64,000 nt of DNA, taken from positions 186,001-250,000 of the forward strand of contig NZ_JAHEHX010000003.1 of the NCBI RefSeq assembly GCF_024639685.1, given 5' to 3'. The stretch comes from Polaribacter sp. GTDB lineage: Bacteria; Bacteroidota; Bacteroidia; Flavobacteriales; Flavobacteriaceae. Under the pieces are notes generated by a model. That model worked only from the letters and a program-made list of their open reading frames with translations, was not told the DNA's origin and searched no databases. A program made the position numbers and the translations under genes. Positions 37,795 through 46,106 of this stretch are shown here, piece after piece. Position 1 is the first letter of the stretch. Each line of letters opens with the position of its first letter.

Positions 37795-38028
37795 TTAGGC
37801 GACTTCCCCTCTATGAGGTTTTAAGGTATCCCTGTAAGTCTTCATGTCTTTTTCATCAACAATGATAAAAGCAGAAACCAACATTGGATTATTTTCTTTG
37901 ATGTCAATTTCATGAAAAGTAAGTTTTTCTAAAACTGCAAACTCTTTTAAGTGAATGGTATGATGTTTGGCAGTTTCCTTTGCATCTGGGCCTCTAAAAT
38001 CCCACAATAATTTTATTTTTCTATCCAT
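37795..38028 (-). CDS. Small conserved hypothetical protein
   Basis: A 77-residue soluble protein, starting MDRKIKLLWDFRGPDAKETAKHH and containing two histidines in HHTIHLKEF, then EIDIKENNPMLVSAFIIVDE. I do not recognise a characterised family. It follows the thiamine pyrophosphokinase gene after 5 bases on the same strand, so it is very probably cotranscribed and translated. Its coding nature is supported by the tight spacing and normal composition. Confidence 0.7.
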   Translation of the reverse strand: MDRKIKLLWDFRGPDAKETAKHHTIHLKEFAVLEKLTFHEIDIKENNPMLVSAFIIVDEKDMKTYRDTLKPHRGEVA

Positions 38029-38033
38029 TGTGT

Positions 38034-38639
38034 TTAATGATTGATGAAGATAAATAAATTTCCTTCTGAAAATGAAATCGAAACTTCATTATTTATTGCT
38101 TTATTTCGAGTACCAATTCTTTCTCCGAAAGTTAAATCTTCATTTGTTATAAGGTATTCCAAACCTTCAGTTAAAATATTTGTTGCTTTAGGAAAAGGAA
38201 TTAAAGACACAATTTGGTCTTTACACGCTGTAATTTTAGTCTTATTATTTGCAAGAAAATACCTACTATGATTATCATAAAAAGTAAGGTTTAATTTACT
38301 TTTCCATTGAATTGCAGTATGTAAGTTTCCTAAAAAATGATCTTGTTCTGCTCCACTTGCTCCATAAACATCAATAGAGGTATAATCTCTTTCAAAAAGA
38401 ATTTGAAGTATTTTATCAAAATCTGTATAATTTTGATTTGGTGTATTGATTACCTCTATTTCCTGAGGTAATTTTTTTAAGGAATCAAAATCGCCAGCAA
38501 TAAAAGTAGGAGTAATACTGTTTTTTTCAAGGTATTGATAAGCACTATCTGTAGCACAAATAATTTCATATTTGCTTAAATCTGGTAAGGATTTTGGTTT
38601 TTCTCCATTTAATAGTAAAAAAACATTGTTATTCTTCAT
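38034..38639 (-). CDS. Thiamine diphosphokinase
   Basis: Transfers pyrophosphate from ATP to thiamine to make the cofactor TPP. The 201-residue product has the N-terminal nucleotide-binding motifs ICATDSAYQYL and FIAGDFDSL, the metal-binding YTDFDK (NQNYTDFDKIL), DVYGASGAEQDHFLGNL, and a C-terminal beta domain including GLEYLITNEDL. Length fits the family. No TPP riboswitch-like sequence is seen before it; a terminator of the upstream gene lies there. Confidence 0.92.
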   Translation of the reverse strand: MKNNNVFLLLNGEKPKSLPDLSKYEIICATDSAYQYLEKNSITPTFIAGDFDSLKKLPQEIEVINTPNQNYTDFDKILQILFERDYTSIDVYGASGAEQDHFLGNLHTAIQWKSKLNLTFYDNHSRYFLANNKTKITACKDQIVSLIPFPKATNILTEGLEYLITNEDLTFGERIGTRNKAINNEVSISFSEGNLFIFINH

Positions 38640-38660
38640 TTAAACAAAAATACAAACAAA

Positions 38661-38694
38661 AAAACATCAACACTTTATAAGAGTTGATGTTTTT
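38661..38694 (-). terminator. Terminator between the MotA/ExbB-like gene and thiamine diphosphokinase
   Basis: AAAACATCAAC pairs with GTTGATGTTTT around a loop that contains a further CTT/AAG pairing. The A run on the plus strand supplies the U tract on minus transcripts. Confidence 0.75.
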
Positions 38695-38715
38695 TAAAGC
38701 CAAAAATAATAGTAA

Positions 38716-39051
38716 TTAGCTTTTTTTAGAAATTAAAATAATTGAAAATAATTTTCCTATTAAAAAAATAACTAAACCAAAAGTGTGGGATAATAATCCA
38801 ATTTTAAAGCCTCCAGCTAAAACTTGAGGAGCAATATCTGTTGATTGTGAAATTTCTTCTAATCCACCAAGCATACCAATTATAAAGCCTAATACTCCAA
38901 AAACAAAAGCAAATAAGCCTAGTTCTTTTATTAATTTTATTGTTTTTTCTGAGTTGTCTTTTAATCCTTTTACAAATAAAATAAAAATTGCAATCTGTAA
39001 TAATAATAAAGGAACCATAAAAATTGGTCCACCCTGCATAATAAAGTTCAT
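38716..39051 (-). CDS. MotA/TolQ/ExbB-like small membrane protein
   Basis: A 111-residue protein with three predicted membrane helices (about residues 10-28, 45-65 and 85-107). The start NFIMQGGPIFMVPLLLLQIAIF and the segment ISQSTDIAPQVLAGGFKIGLLSHTFGL resemble the proton-channel subunit family but it is only about half the length of ExbB or TolQ, as is common for flavobacterial stand-alone homologues. No ExbD/TolR partner is beside it. Role unknown. Confidence 0.7.
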   Translation of the reverse strand: MNFIMQGGPIFMVPLLLLQIAIFILFVKGLKDNSEKTIKLIKELGLFAFVFGVLGFIIGMLGGLEEISQSTDIAPQVLAGGFKIGLLSHTFGLVIFLIGKLFSIILISKKS

Positions 39052-39253
39052 AAGATGTTTTTTTAATTATAGATTAAATGTATTTCTAAATTCTGAGTTA
39101 ATATTTTTTTTGCGACGAACTTCTTAATTAAAACTGCTTTTAACCAAAAACTTGATTTTTCTTTAATTTTACAGAAAATAGGTAGAATAGAGCTTTAAAA
39201 TAGTATTTCGTCTTTAATTTACTTTTCAAGATAAAAAAATCTTATTTTGTAGT

Positions 39254-39716
39254 ATGAATAAAAGCATCCTAAATAAATTATCAAAGATTCCTATACATCT
39301 TTTGTTTTGGGTAATTGTATGGTTTTTCTATTATACATTCTTTAGTGCAGGTTCATCTAACCAAAGTTTTATTTTCTGGTTTTCGAGTATTTTAAGTATC
39401 GTTTCAATAGTTGCTTCTTACAGTTTTATGTATCAAATAATTCCTGATTATTTAATACATTAAAAAGTATAGTCAATTTACTTTATATACCATCTATGCT
39501 TTTTTGTTTAGCATGTGTTTGGTTTGTAGAGAAACCATTACTAATTTTGAAGAAAAACTACCATCTCAATTATTTATACGTTCGCACAGATCTTTTATTG
39601 TAGCTTTTAGAAAGATTAATTCTTATACTAATGAATTTTTAGAAATTAAAGATAAAACTGTGCCAATTAGTAGAAGTTATAAAGAATCGGTTTTAGATAA
39701 ATTAGCAGATGTTTAG
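39254..39716 (+). pseudogene. LytS-LytR deletion scar (sensor kinase head fused to LytTR tail)
   Basis: The first 69 codons (from ATG 39254) encode the membrane start of a LytS-type histidine kinase: IPIHLLFWVIVWFFYYTFF and a second helix with SIVSIVASYSFMYQIIPDYLIH. One extra base at about 39462-39468 makes a stop; in the shifted frame the kinase sequence continues as KKYSQFTLYTIYAFLFSMCLV. Immediately after this, in the same frame, comes the C-terminal part of a LytTR DNA-binding domain: RETITNFEEKLPSQLFIRSHRSF and KTVPISRSYKESVLDKL, ending at 39716. The kinase core and the response-regulator receiver domain are both absent, so an internal deletion joined the two genes of a two-component operon. 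Confidence 0.85.
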
Positions 39717-39725
39717 TTATACGTT

Positions 39726-39733
39726 TATATTTG
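39726..39733 (+). promoter_or_regulatory. Putative -7 element for mvaD
   Basis: TATATTTG matches TAnnTTTG and lies 17 bases before the TTG start of mvaD, which fits a short leader. The -33 element is not evident. Confidence 0.4.
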
Positions 39734-39750
39734 TGATAAATTTTTAGACT

Positions 39751-40830
39751 TTGAGTACAGATCAATTTTTAGTAAAATCAGATTTAAATTTAGTTAAAAA
39801 CGCAAAATTTACATGGAAAACACCTAGTAATATTGCTTTGGTAAAATATTGGGGGAAAAGTAATCCTCAAATTCCTAAAAATGTATCTATCAGTTTTACA
39901 CTAAATAATTGTCATACAATTACTACCATCGAATTCGAAAAAACAAACAAATCATCTGAAGTTACTTTCGATTTGTTTTTTGAAGGAGAACAAAAAGAAG
40001 AGTTTAAGCCAAAAATTGCAGAATTTTTTAAAAGAGTAGCAGATTATTGCCCTTATATTTTTGATTATAAAATGATCATTCATTCAGAAAATTCATTTCC
40101 ACATTCTAGTGGAATTGCGTCTTCTGCAAGTGGTTTAAGTGCTATTGCTATGTGTTTAATGAGTTTAGAAAATGAATTAATAGCAAAATTACCTGAAGAT
40201 TTTATCAATAAAAAAGCGTCATTTTTAGCAAGATTAGGTTCAGGAAGTGCAAGCAGAAGTATTGAAGGGCCATTAGTTGTTTGGGGTAAACATCCAGAAA
40301 TTCCAGAAAGCTCAGATTTATTTGGAGTTCAGTTTCCTTTTAAAGTAGCTCCAATTTTCGAAAACTATCAAGATGTTATTTTGTTAGTAGATAAAGGAGA
40401 GAAACAAGTATCAAGTACTGTTGGTCATAACTTAATGCACAACCATCCTTATGCTACAAATAGGTTTCAACAAGCAAATGATAATCTTACTAAAATTTCA
40501 AATATTCTAAAAGAAGGTGATATCAAAGAGTTTATTCATCTGGTTGAAAGTGAGGCTTTAACTTTGCATGCTATGATGTTAACCAGTACTCCTTATTTTA
40601 TTTTAATGAAGTCAAACACGCTAGAAATTATCAATACAATCTGGGAGTATAGAAAAACGACTAATAGTAATATTTGTTTTACACTAGATGCAGGTGCAAA
40701 TGTACATGTGTTGTTTCCAGAAAATGAGAAAGAAACCGTTTTGCAATTCATAGATAAAGAGCTGTCAAAGTTCTGTCAGAAAAATCATTATATTTGTGAT
40801 ACAGTAGGTTTAGGAGCTGCAAAATTGTAG
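39751..40830 (+). CDS. mvaD: Diphosphomevalonate decarboxylase
   Basis: GHMP-kinase-fold enzyme that converts mevalonate diphosphate to isopentenyl diphosphate. The 359-residue product shows NIALVKYWGKSNPQIPKN near residue 28, the phosphate loop HSSGIASSASGLSAIA near residue 117, and the C-terminal CFTLDAGANVHVLFP. The start is TTG at 39751: an in-frame TAG stands two codons upstream and the first internal ATG would remove the substrate-binding N terminus. It opens a cluster with mevalonate kinase and a UbiA prenyltransferase, so this organism makes isoprenoids by the mevalonate route. Confidence 0.94.
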   Translation: MSTDQFLVKSDLNLVKNAKFTWKTPSNIALVKYWGKSNPQIPKNVSISFTLNNCHTITTIEFEKTNKSSEVTFDLFFEGEQKEEFKPKIAEFFKRVADYCPYIFDYKMIIHSENSFPHSSGIASSASGLSAIAMCLMSLENELIAKLPEDFINKKASFLARLGSGSASRSIEGPLVVWGKHPEIPESSDLFGVQFPFKVAPIFENYQDVILLVDKGEKQVSSTVGHNLMHNHPYATNRFQQANDNLTKISNILKEGDIKEFIHLVESEALTLHAMMLTSTPYFILMKSNTLEIINTIWEYRKTTNSNICFTLDAGANVHVLFPENEKETVLQFIDKELSKFCQKNHYICDTVGLGAAKL

Positions 40831-40855
40831 TAAAACTGCTGTTAATAAGCCTTTT

Positions 40856-41260
40856 ATGAATCTAAAATTACTATTACCTTTATTTTTTTTAACCTTTTTT
40901 TCGTTCTCAACCCAAGCACAATCTAAAGTGTATTTTGATTCAAATTGGAATGTAGTAACCAAAGAAAAAGCAGTCTATTACAGAACTATTTCTGATAATA
41001 AGTCTAAAAAAGAATGGATTATAGATTACTACATTTCAGGTAAAAAAGCGCAAGAAGCTAATTATATTAAAGGTAATCCAGATGGTAAATTTTTAATATA
41101 TTACAATACAGGTGAGTTAAAAAGCATTGGTTTTTATGAAGATGGTTTAAGGGAAGGTGTTTGGAAAACTTATGATAAAAACGGAAAAATTATACAAAAA
41201 GGGAAGTATAAGAATGATGAAAAGGTGGGAGTTTGGAAAACTTTTTACAAAAACTTATAA
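40856..41260 (+). CDS. MORN-repeat (YwqK-type) exported protein
   Basis: A 134-residue protein with a signal peptide (residues 1-21, ending FSTQAQS) and MORN-variant repeats of the pattern G-x-x-x-G-x-(W/F): GNPDGKFLIYYNTGELKS, GLREGVWKTYDKNGKI and KVGVWKTFYKN. Databases call many such proteins YwqK antitoxins, but no toxin lies beside it and the signal peptide argues for an envelope location. It sits 26 bases after mvaD and 52 before the mevalonate kinase, so it is probably cotranscribed, although no functional tie is evident. Confidence 0.8.
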   Translation: MNLKLLLPLFFLTFFSFSTQAQSKVYFDSNWNVVTKEKAVYYRTISDNKSKKEWIIDYYISGKKAQEANYIKGNPDGKFLIYYNTGELKSIGFYEDGLREGVWKTYDKNGKIIQKGKYKNDEKVGVWKTFYKNL

Positions 41261-41282
41261 ATCCTATTAGAATAAATAATCG

Positions 41283-41290
41283 TATTTTTG
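41283..41290 (+). promoter_or_regulatory. Putative -7 element for the mevalonate kinase gene
   Basis: TATTTTTG matches TAnnTTTG and lies 22 bases before the ATG at 41312. A -33 element is not clear, so this may be an internal promoter or chance. Confidence 0.35.
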
Positions 41291-41311
41291 TGAAACAATT
41301 GTAAAAGAAAA

Positions 41312-42238
41312 ATGAAAGGTCCGTTATTTTATGCTAAAATACTTCTGTTTGGAGAATATGGAATTATAAAAGATTCCAAAGGTCTGGCCATTCCATTTAA
41401 TGCATATAGAGGTGCCTTAAAGTCTTCTACAAATTTAGAAGGTGCAGCTAAAGATTCTAATGCAAATTTGTTACGCTTTTACAACCATTTATCGCAATTA
41501 AATTCTGATAAAGTTACTTTTAACTTAGAGGCTTTTAAAAATGATGTTAATAGTGGAATGTACTTTGATTCTTCTATACCTCAAGGTTATGGAGTAGGAA
41601 GCTCAGGAGCTTTGGTGGCATCAATCTATGATAACTATGCTACAGGTAAAATTACAGTTTTAGAAAATTTAACAAGAGAAAAGTTATTAAAGTTAAAAGA
41701 GATTTTTTCTTTAATGGAGTCTTTCTTTCATGGTAAAAGTTCAGGTTTAGATCCTCTAAATTCGTATTTAAGTTTACCTATTTTAATCAATTCTAAAGAA
41801 AATATTGAGCCTGCAGGTATTCCTTCTCAGAAAGAAGGTAAAGGAGCTGTGTTCTTATTAGATTCTGAGCAAATTGGTGAAACAGAACCTATGGTTAACA
41901 TTTTTATGAATAAAATGAAAAACGAAGGGTTTAGAAAAATGATAAGCGAAGAGTTTGCAACTCATACAGATGCTTGTATAGAAGATTTTTTATCTGGTAA
42001 TGTATCTTCTTTATTTGGTAATGTGAAAAAGTTATCTAAAGTTGTATTAAAGAACTTTAAGCCAATGATTCCTGATGCTTTTCATAAAATTTGGGCTCAA
42101 GGTATTAGTACAAATGACTATTATTTGAAACTTTGTGGTTCTGGAGGTGGAGGTTACATCTTAGGTTTCACTGAAGATTATCAAAAGGCTCAAGAAAGTC
42201 TAAAAGACTATAAATTAGAATTAGTTTATAGATTCTAA
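41312..42238 (+). CDS. GHMP kinase, probable mevalonate kinase
   Basis: A 308-residue GHMP-family kinase. The N-terminal strand YAKILLFGEYGII is typical of mevalonate kinase, the phosphate loop is PQGYGVGSSGALVAS (near residue 91), SSGLDPLNSYLS holds the likely catalytic Asp, and motif 3 is KLCGSGGGGYILGF. Mevalonate kinase is favoured over phosphomevalonate kinase from the start motif and from clustering with mvaD, but the two are hard to separate by sequence alone. It precedes the prenyltransferase gene by 10 bases. Confidence 0.85.
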   Translation: MKGPLFYAKILLFGEYGIIKDSKGLAIPFNAYRGALKSSTNLEGAAKDSNANLLRFYNHLSQLNSDKVTFNLEAFKNDVNSGMYFDSSIPQGYGVGSSGALVASIYDNYATGKITVLENLTREKLLKLKEIFSLMESFFHGKSSGLDPLNSYLSLPILINSKENIEPAGIPSQKEGKGAVFLLDSEQIGETEPMVNIFMNKMKNEGFRKMISEEFATHTDACIEDFLSGNVSSLFGNVKKLSKVVLKNFKPMIPDAFHKIWAQGISTNDYYLKLCGSGGGGYILGFTEDYQKAQESLKDYKLELVYRF

Positions 42239-42248
42239 ACCATTTCTT

Positions 42249-43166
42249 ATGAGTTCTTCTAAAATGAAGACTTTCTTAAAAAAAATTTTTAGTTTACTAT
42301 CTGTTGTAAGAGGTTACAATATTTTAGTCTTAATAGCTGCTCAGTATTTAGCAGCTATATTTATTTTCTCGCCTAAACATTCTATTAGAGTTGTAGTTTT
42401 TGATTTACATTTATTATTCACAGTTATTGCAACTGTCTGTGTTGTTGCTGCTGGTTATATTGTTAATAATTTTTATGATGTAAAAGTAGATCGAATTAAT
42501 AGACCAGTTAAAACGGGGGTAGATAATTATGTGAAGCAAGAAACCAAACTTAGCTTATATTTTATATTAAATTTTATCGGGTTTATATTCTCATGTTTTG
42601 TTAGTTGGAAAGCAGCACTTTTCTTTTCTGTATATATTTTCGGAATTTGGTTCTATTCTCACAAGTTAAAGAAGTATCCATTAACGGGTTTAATTTCTGC
42701 AACTGTATTAACCATTCTGCCTTTTTTTGTGATTTTTGTATACTATAAAAATTTCTCAGAAATAATATTTGTGCATGCTATTTTCTTGTTTTTTGTAATT
42801 ATGGTTAGAGAATTAATCAAAGATTTAGAAAATATGAAAGGCGCTTTGGCTAATAATTACAATACTTTTTCTGTAGCTTACGGAGAAAGAAAAACAAAAG
42901 AATTGTCCATTGTATTGCTCATTTCTACCATTTTTCCAATTGCAATATTATTTAAGTTTCCAGAGTTGAGTTATATGAAATATTATTTTTATTTAGCTTT
43001 AATTTCGCTAATAGCTGTTGGTGTTTTTCTATGGATATCAAACAAGAAGAATCAGTATAGATTATTACATAATACCTTGAAAATATTGCTTTTAATAGGT
43101 GTTTTTTGTTTAGTTTTTATAGATACTTCATTACTTTTAGAAAAGGTAATAGATAGCCTACATTAG
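42249..43166 (+). CDS. UbiA-family prenyltransferase (geranylgeranylglycerol-phosphate transferase-like)
   Basis: A 305-residue integral membrane enzyme with about eight or nine helices. The two metal/diphosphate-binding motifs of UbiA proteins are visible: NNFYDVKVDRINRP near residue 75 and RELIKDLENMKG near residue 188. Flavobacterial members are commonly named geranylgeranylglycerol-phosphate geranylgeranyltransferase, the archaeal ether-lipid enzyme; substrate choice cannot be read from the sequence. Its place 10 bases after the mevalonate kinase fits an isoprenoid product. Confidence 0.82.
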   Translation: MSSSKMKTFLKKIFSLLSVVRGYNILVLIAAQYLAAIFIFSPKHSIRVVVFDLHLLFTVIATVCVVAAGYIVNNFYDVKVDRINRPVKTGVDNYVKQETKLSLYFILNFIGFIFSCFVSWKAALFFSVYIFGIWFYSHKLKKYPLTGLISATVLTILPFFVIFVYYKNFSEIIFVHAIFLFFVIMVRELIKDLENMKGALANNYNTFSVAYGERKTKELSIVLLISTIFPIAILFKFPELSYMKYYFYLALISLIAVGVFLWISNKKNQYRLLHNTLKILLLIGVFCLVFIDTSLLLEKVIDSLH

Positions 43167-43180
43167 AAATCTAATTTAAG

Positions 43181-43188
43181 TACCTTTG
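43181..43188 (+). promoter_or_regulatory. Putative -7 element for the pseudouridine synthase gene
   Basis: TACCTTTG matches TAnnTTTG and stands 15 bases before the ATG at 43203, implying a very short leader. No clear -33 element. Confidence 0.4.
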
Positions 43189-43202
43189 CCAAAATTTATA
43201 AA

Positions 43203-44051
43203 ATGAACTCAAATAAAAACTCGTCGAGAAGACGACTTGAAGGCAACAATAGTAAGCCTCTAAGTAGAAAACCATCTAACAAGAGAACTTCAAAAAAAGA
43301 CGCTAATAAATCGTCAAAACCAGGTCAAACTAATACATTAACAGGAATTCGTTTAAACAAGTATATTGCCAATTCTGGAGTTTGTTCTAGAAGAGAAGCA
43401 GATACTTATATTGAGCATGGAAGTGTAAAAGTGAATGGAAAACTGGTTACAGAAATGGGCTATAAAGTTCAGCCAGATGATGTTGTACAGTTTGATGGTA
43501 CGTCTATTACACCAGAACAGAAAAGGTATATTTTACTAAATAAACCAAAGAATTACATAACAACAATGGATGATGATCGTGGAAGAAAAACGGTTATGGA
43601 CCTTGTTGCAAACGCATCAAAAGAGAGAATTTATCCTGTAGGACGTTTAGATAGAAATACAACAGGTTTATTATTGTTTACCAATGATGGAGATTTGGCT
43701 AAAAAGTTGACACATCCAAAGCATAATGTGCGTAAATTATATCATGCATCTTTAGACAAAAAACTAGATTTAAAAGATTTAGAAAAATTAAGAGGTGAGG
43801 TAATTATTGAAGGTAGAAAGGTGTTTATTGATGCGGTTTCTTATGTTGATGGTCAGCCTAAAACAGAAATTGGAATCGAAATTCATTCTGGTAGAAACAG
43901 AATTGTTAGAAAGATTTTTGAGCATGTTGGTTACAAAGTAAATAAATTAGATAGAGTTATTTTTGCTGAGTTGACTAAGAAAAATTTACCAAGAGGTAGA
44001 TGGAGAGCTTTAACAAATCAAGAATTGACCAATTTACAAATGATGAAATAA
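43203..44051 (+). CDS. rRNA pseudouridine synthase (RluB/RsuA family)
   Basis: Isomerises a uridine in 23S or 16S rRNA. The 282-residue product has a basic, Ser/Lys/Arg-rich N-terminal extension (about residues 1-45), an S4 RNA-binding domain (IRLNKYIANSGVCSRREADTYI, about 50-100) and the catalytic domain with the active-site aspartate in YPVGRLDRNTTGLLLFTNDG. The order and length fit RluB-like enzymes; the exact target is uncertain. It is followed by a terminator. Confidence 0.9.
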   Translation: MNSNKNSSRRRLEGNNSKPLSRKPSNKRTSKKDANKSSKPGQTNTLTGIRLNKYIANSGVCSRREADTYIEHGSVKVNGKLVTEMGYKVQPDDVVQFDGTSITPEQKRYILLNKPKNYITTMDDDRGRKTVMDLVANASKERIYPVGRLDRNTTGLLLFTNDGDLAKKLTHPKHNVRKLYHASLDKKLDLKDLEKLRGEVIIEGRKVFIDAVSYVDGQPKTEIGIEIHSGRNRIVRKIFEHVGYKVNKLDRVIFAELTKKNLPRGRWRALTNQELTNLQMMK

Positions 44052-44075
44052 TAGCTTTTATTAAAAATTAGACAT

Positions 44076-44108
44076 AAACCTTTTAAGAATTTTCTTAAAA
44101 GGTTTTTT
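44076..44108 (+). terminator. Terminator after the mevalonate/prenyltransferase/pseudouridine synthase cluster
   Basis: AAACCTTTTAAGA pairs with TCTTAAAAGGTTT around a 4-base loop, followed by a T run, 25 bases after the stop codon. Confidence 0.85.
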
Positions 44109-44489
44109 ATTTGGTGTACATTATAAAAATCAGTCAGTTTTGCTGCTAATGAAATGGTTTTATGATCGATATCGTATTTAGGATTAATTTCTTACAATCT
44201 CAACTATTTTTGTACTACAAGGGGTTTCGTATTTCTATTTGGGTATAAAATTTGTAATCCTATAAAATTTCATTTTTTAAATATTTATTGGATACATGAC
44301 TCTAATTCTTAAGAATTTTACTAATTTTTATTTGATAAAATTAAGAAAACTTCAGAACTATTTCTATTTAATTTTTAATATAAATTTAATTTTTCACGAA
44401 TTCTATTTTAATTATTTTATTAAGTTTTAAACTGATTTTATTTTCTAATTAGTAGTTTTGTTTTTAAATTATAAAATAAGAAAAACTTT
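44109..44489. other. Intergenic region left of the uronate region
   Basis: About 380 AT-rich bases with stop codons in all frames and no recognisable RNA. TAGTTTTG (44453-44460) matches the -7 consensus and could drive the FGE gene that starts at 44490; a proper -33 element is not seen. It marks the border between core genes and the accessory uronate region. Confidence 0.6.
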
Positions 44490-45518
44490 ATGAAAAAATT
44501 TTTAGTTCTTTTATTTTTTCTTTCTCTAAGTTGTAATAAAGATTCTGTCATTGATACTCCAGAGGGTATGGTTTGGGTCTCAAAAAAAACTTTTTTACTT
44601 GGTGCAAAAAATGCTGATAAATATGCCATGCCCAGAGAAAAACCTGCGCATAAAGTAACTGTAGACGGATTTTATATAGATATAACTGAGGTAACTAATA
44701 AACAATTTGAACAATTTATTAAATCAACAAATTATATTACTGTTGCAGAGAGAAAAATAGATTGGGATGAAATAAAAAAGCAACTACCATTAAATACATC
44801 AAAACCACATGATTCCATTTTGCAACCAGGTAGTTTAATATTCAATAAGAATATTGACGTTGTAGTCAACATGAATAACTATAATCAATGGTGGACATGG
44901 AAGGTTGGAGCAAATTGGAAACATCCTGAAGGTCCAGAATCTTCGCTTCTTGGTAAAGAAAATTATCCTGTAGTTCATATTGCTCTAGAAGATGCACTAG
45001 CTTATTGTAAATGGGCAAACAGACGATTACCTACTGAAGCTGAATGGGAGTCTGCTGCCCTAGGAACTAATAATAATACTATTTATACATGGGGTAATAA
45101 TTCAGAAGAATTAAATTTTAAAGCCAATACTTGGCAAGGCCAATTTCCCACTAAAAATGAATCAAAAGATGGTTATGAACTTATTGCACCTGTTATGTCT
45201 TACCCTCCAAATAGTATCGGTTTATATGATATGACAGGTAATGTATGGGAAATCACAAGTGATTTATTCAATGTGAATTATTACAGACATATAGATATTT
45301 CTAAAACAATCTTAAATCCAAAAGGAGCTAAAACATCATACAGTCCAAGTAACCCTTACGAAAAAGAATATGTTATGAAAGGAGGTTCTTTCTTGTGTCA
45401 TGTTTCTTATTGTGCAAGTTTTAGAATCTCAGCTAAAATGGGATTTGCTGTAGACTCAGGGTCTGACCACATGGGATTTAGAACTATAGCAACAAAAGAG
45501 ATGCTTTTAAAGAATTAA
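44490..45518 (+). CDS. Formylglycine-generating enzyme (sulfatase-activating) lipoprotein
   Basis: Converts the sulfatase active-site cysteine to formylglycine. The 342-residue product has a lipoprotein signal (lipid cysteine 15 in FFLSLSCNKDS) and the FGE fold: GMVWVSKKTFLLGA, FYIDITEVTNKQFEQF, ALAYCKWANRRLPTEAEWE and GLYDMTGNVWEI. Most important, both catalytic cysteines are present in GGSFLCHVSYC (Cys303 and Cys308), matching the active site of true FGEs. This separates it from GldK in this window, which has the same fold without them. A lipid-anchored periplasmic enzyme implies that exported sulfatases are encoded elsewhere, probably near this uronate region. It is a single gene, with 720 bases to uxuB. 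Confidence 0.9.
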   Translation: MKKFLVLLFFLSLSCNKDSVIDTPEGMVWVSKKTFLLGAKNADKYAMPREKPAHKVTVDGFYIDITEVTNKQFEQFIKSTNYITVAERKIDWDEIKKQLPLNTSKPHDSILQPGSLIFNKNIDVVVNMNNYNQWWTWKVGANWKHPEGPESSLLGKENYPVVHIALEDALAYCKWANRRLPTEAEWESAALGTNNNTIYTWGNNSEELNFKANTWQGQFPTKNESKDGYELIAPVMSYPPNSIGLYDMTGNVWEITSDLFNVNYYRHIDISKTILNPKGAKTSYSPSNPYEKEYVMKGGSFLCHVSYCASFRISAKMGFAVDSGSDHMGFRTIATKEMLLKN

Positions 45519-46106
45519 AAAAGGTTCATTCAGAAAAAATAATATTAGATCTTTCGATATTTCAAATGAGTTATTTACTATTGTAGAATAATCGGTTTTT
45601 TTAATCCTTATTTTTTATGATTATTATGTTTTGTAAATGAATTAATCAGTTGAAAATCTAATTCATATCATTATTTCTGTACTTTCTGCTTACTTGAGCT
45701 AGTGCTATTCTTGTAGAAAACACCAATTTCTAACTTAAATATTTTGTTTCGTAATCTCCTAAAGTTTTTGATTAATTGATGTTTTGAATTGATCTAAATA
45801 TATTTTCAATTTTCTTGTTTAATTTTTATTAAATTATTGTTTAGAAATTTTTTACTTTATTTTAATGCAAAATTGTAAAGGATATGTTAGCGTTTCTAAA
45901 ATTAATTTTGTTTCTTAGTATTCTATTAAACCAATTTAGAAAACCATTTGTTTGTTTGATATAAGTTTGCTTTCTCTTGGGTAAATAATTACATATCTAA
46001 TTTTATATTAATGTAAAATTATTCCATATATTCTTTAAATATTTTATTTTTTGAAATGATGACATAGATTTTATAAATATTAATCTTTTCATTTTTTACA
46101 ATTATA

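Noticed and set aside
38640..38715. TPP riboswitch before thiamine diphosphokinase
   Set aside because: The region holds a plain terminator hairpin and none of the conserved riboswitch sequence.
39504..39716. Small stand-alone LytTR regulator
   Set aside because: It contains only the last half of a LytTR domain and its first codons are a kinase membrane helix, so it is part of a deletion scar.
36866..39716. Insertion sequence causing the pseudogenes
   Set aside because: No transposase fragment, terminal inverted repeat or target duplication was seen at either broken locus.
40856..41260. Toxin-antitoxin system (YwqK antitoxin)
   Set aside because: The name comes from MORN-type repeats only; there is a signal peptide and no toxin gene nearby.
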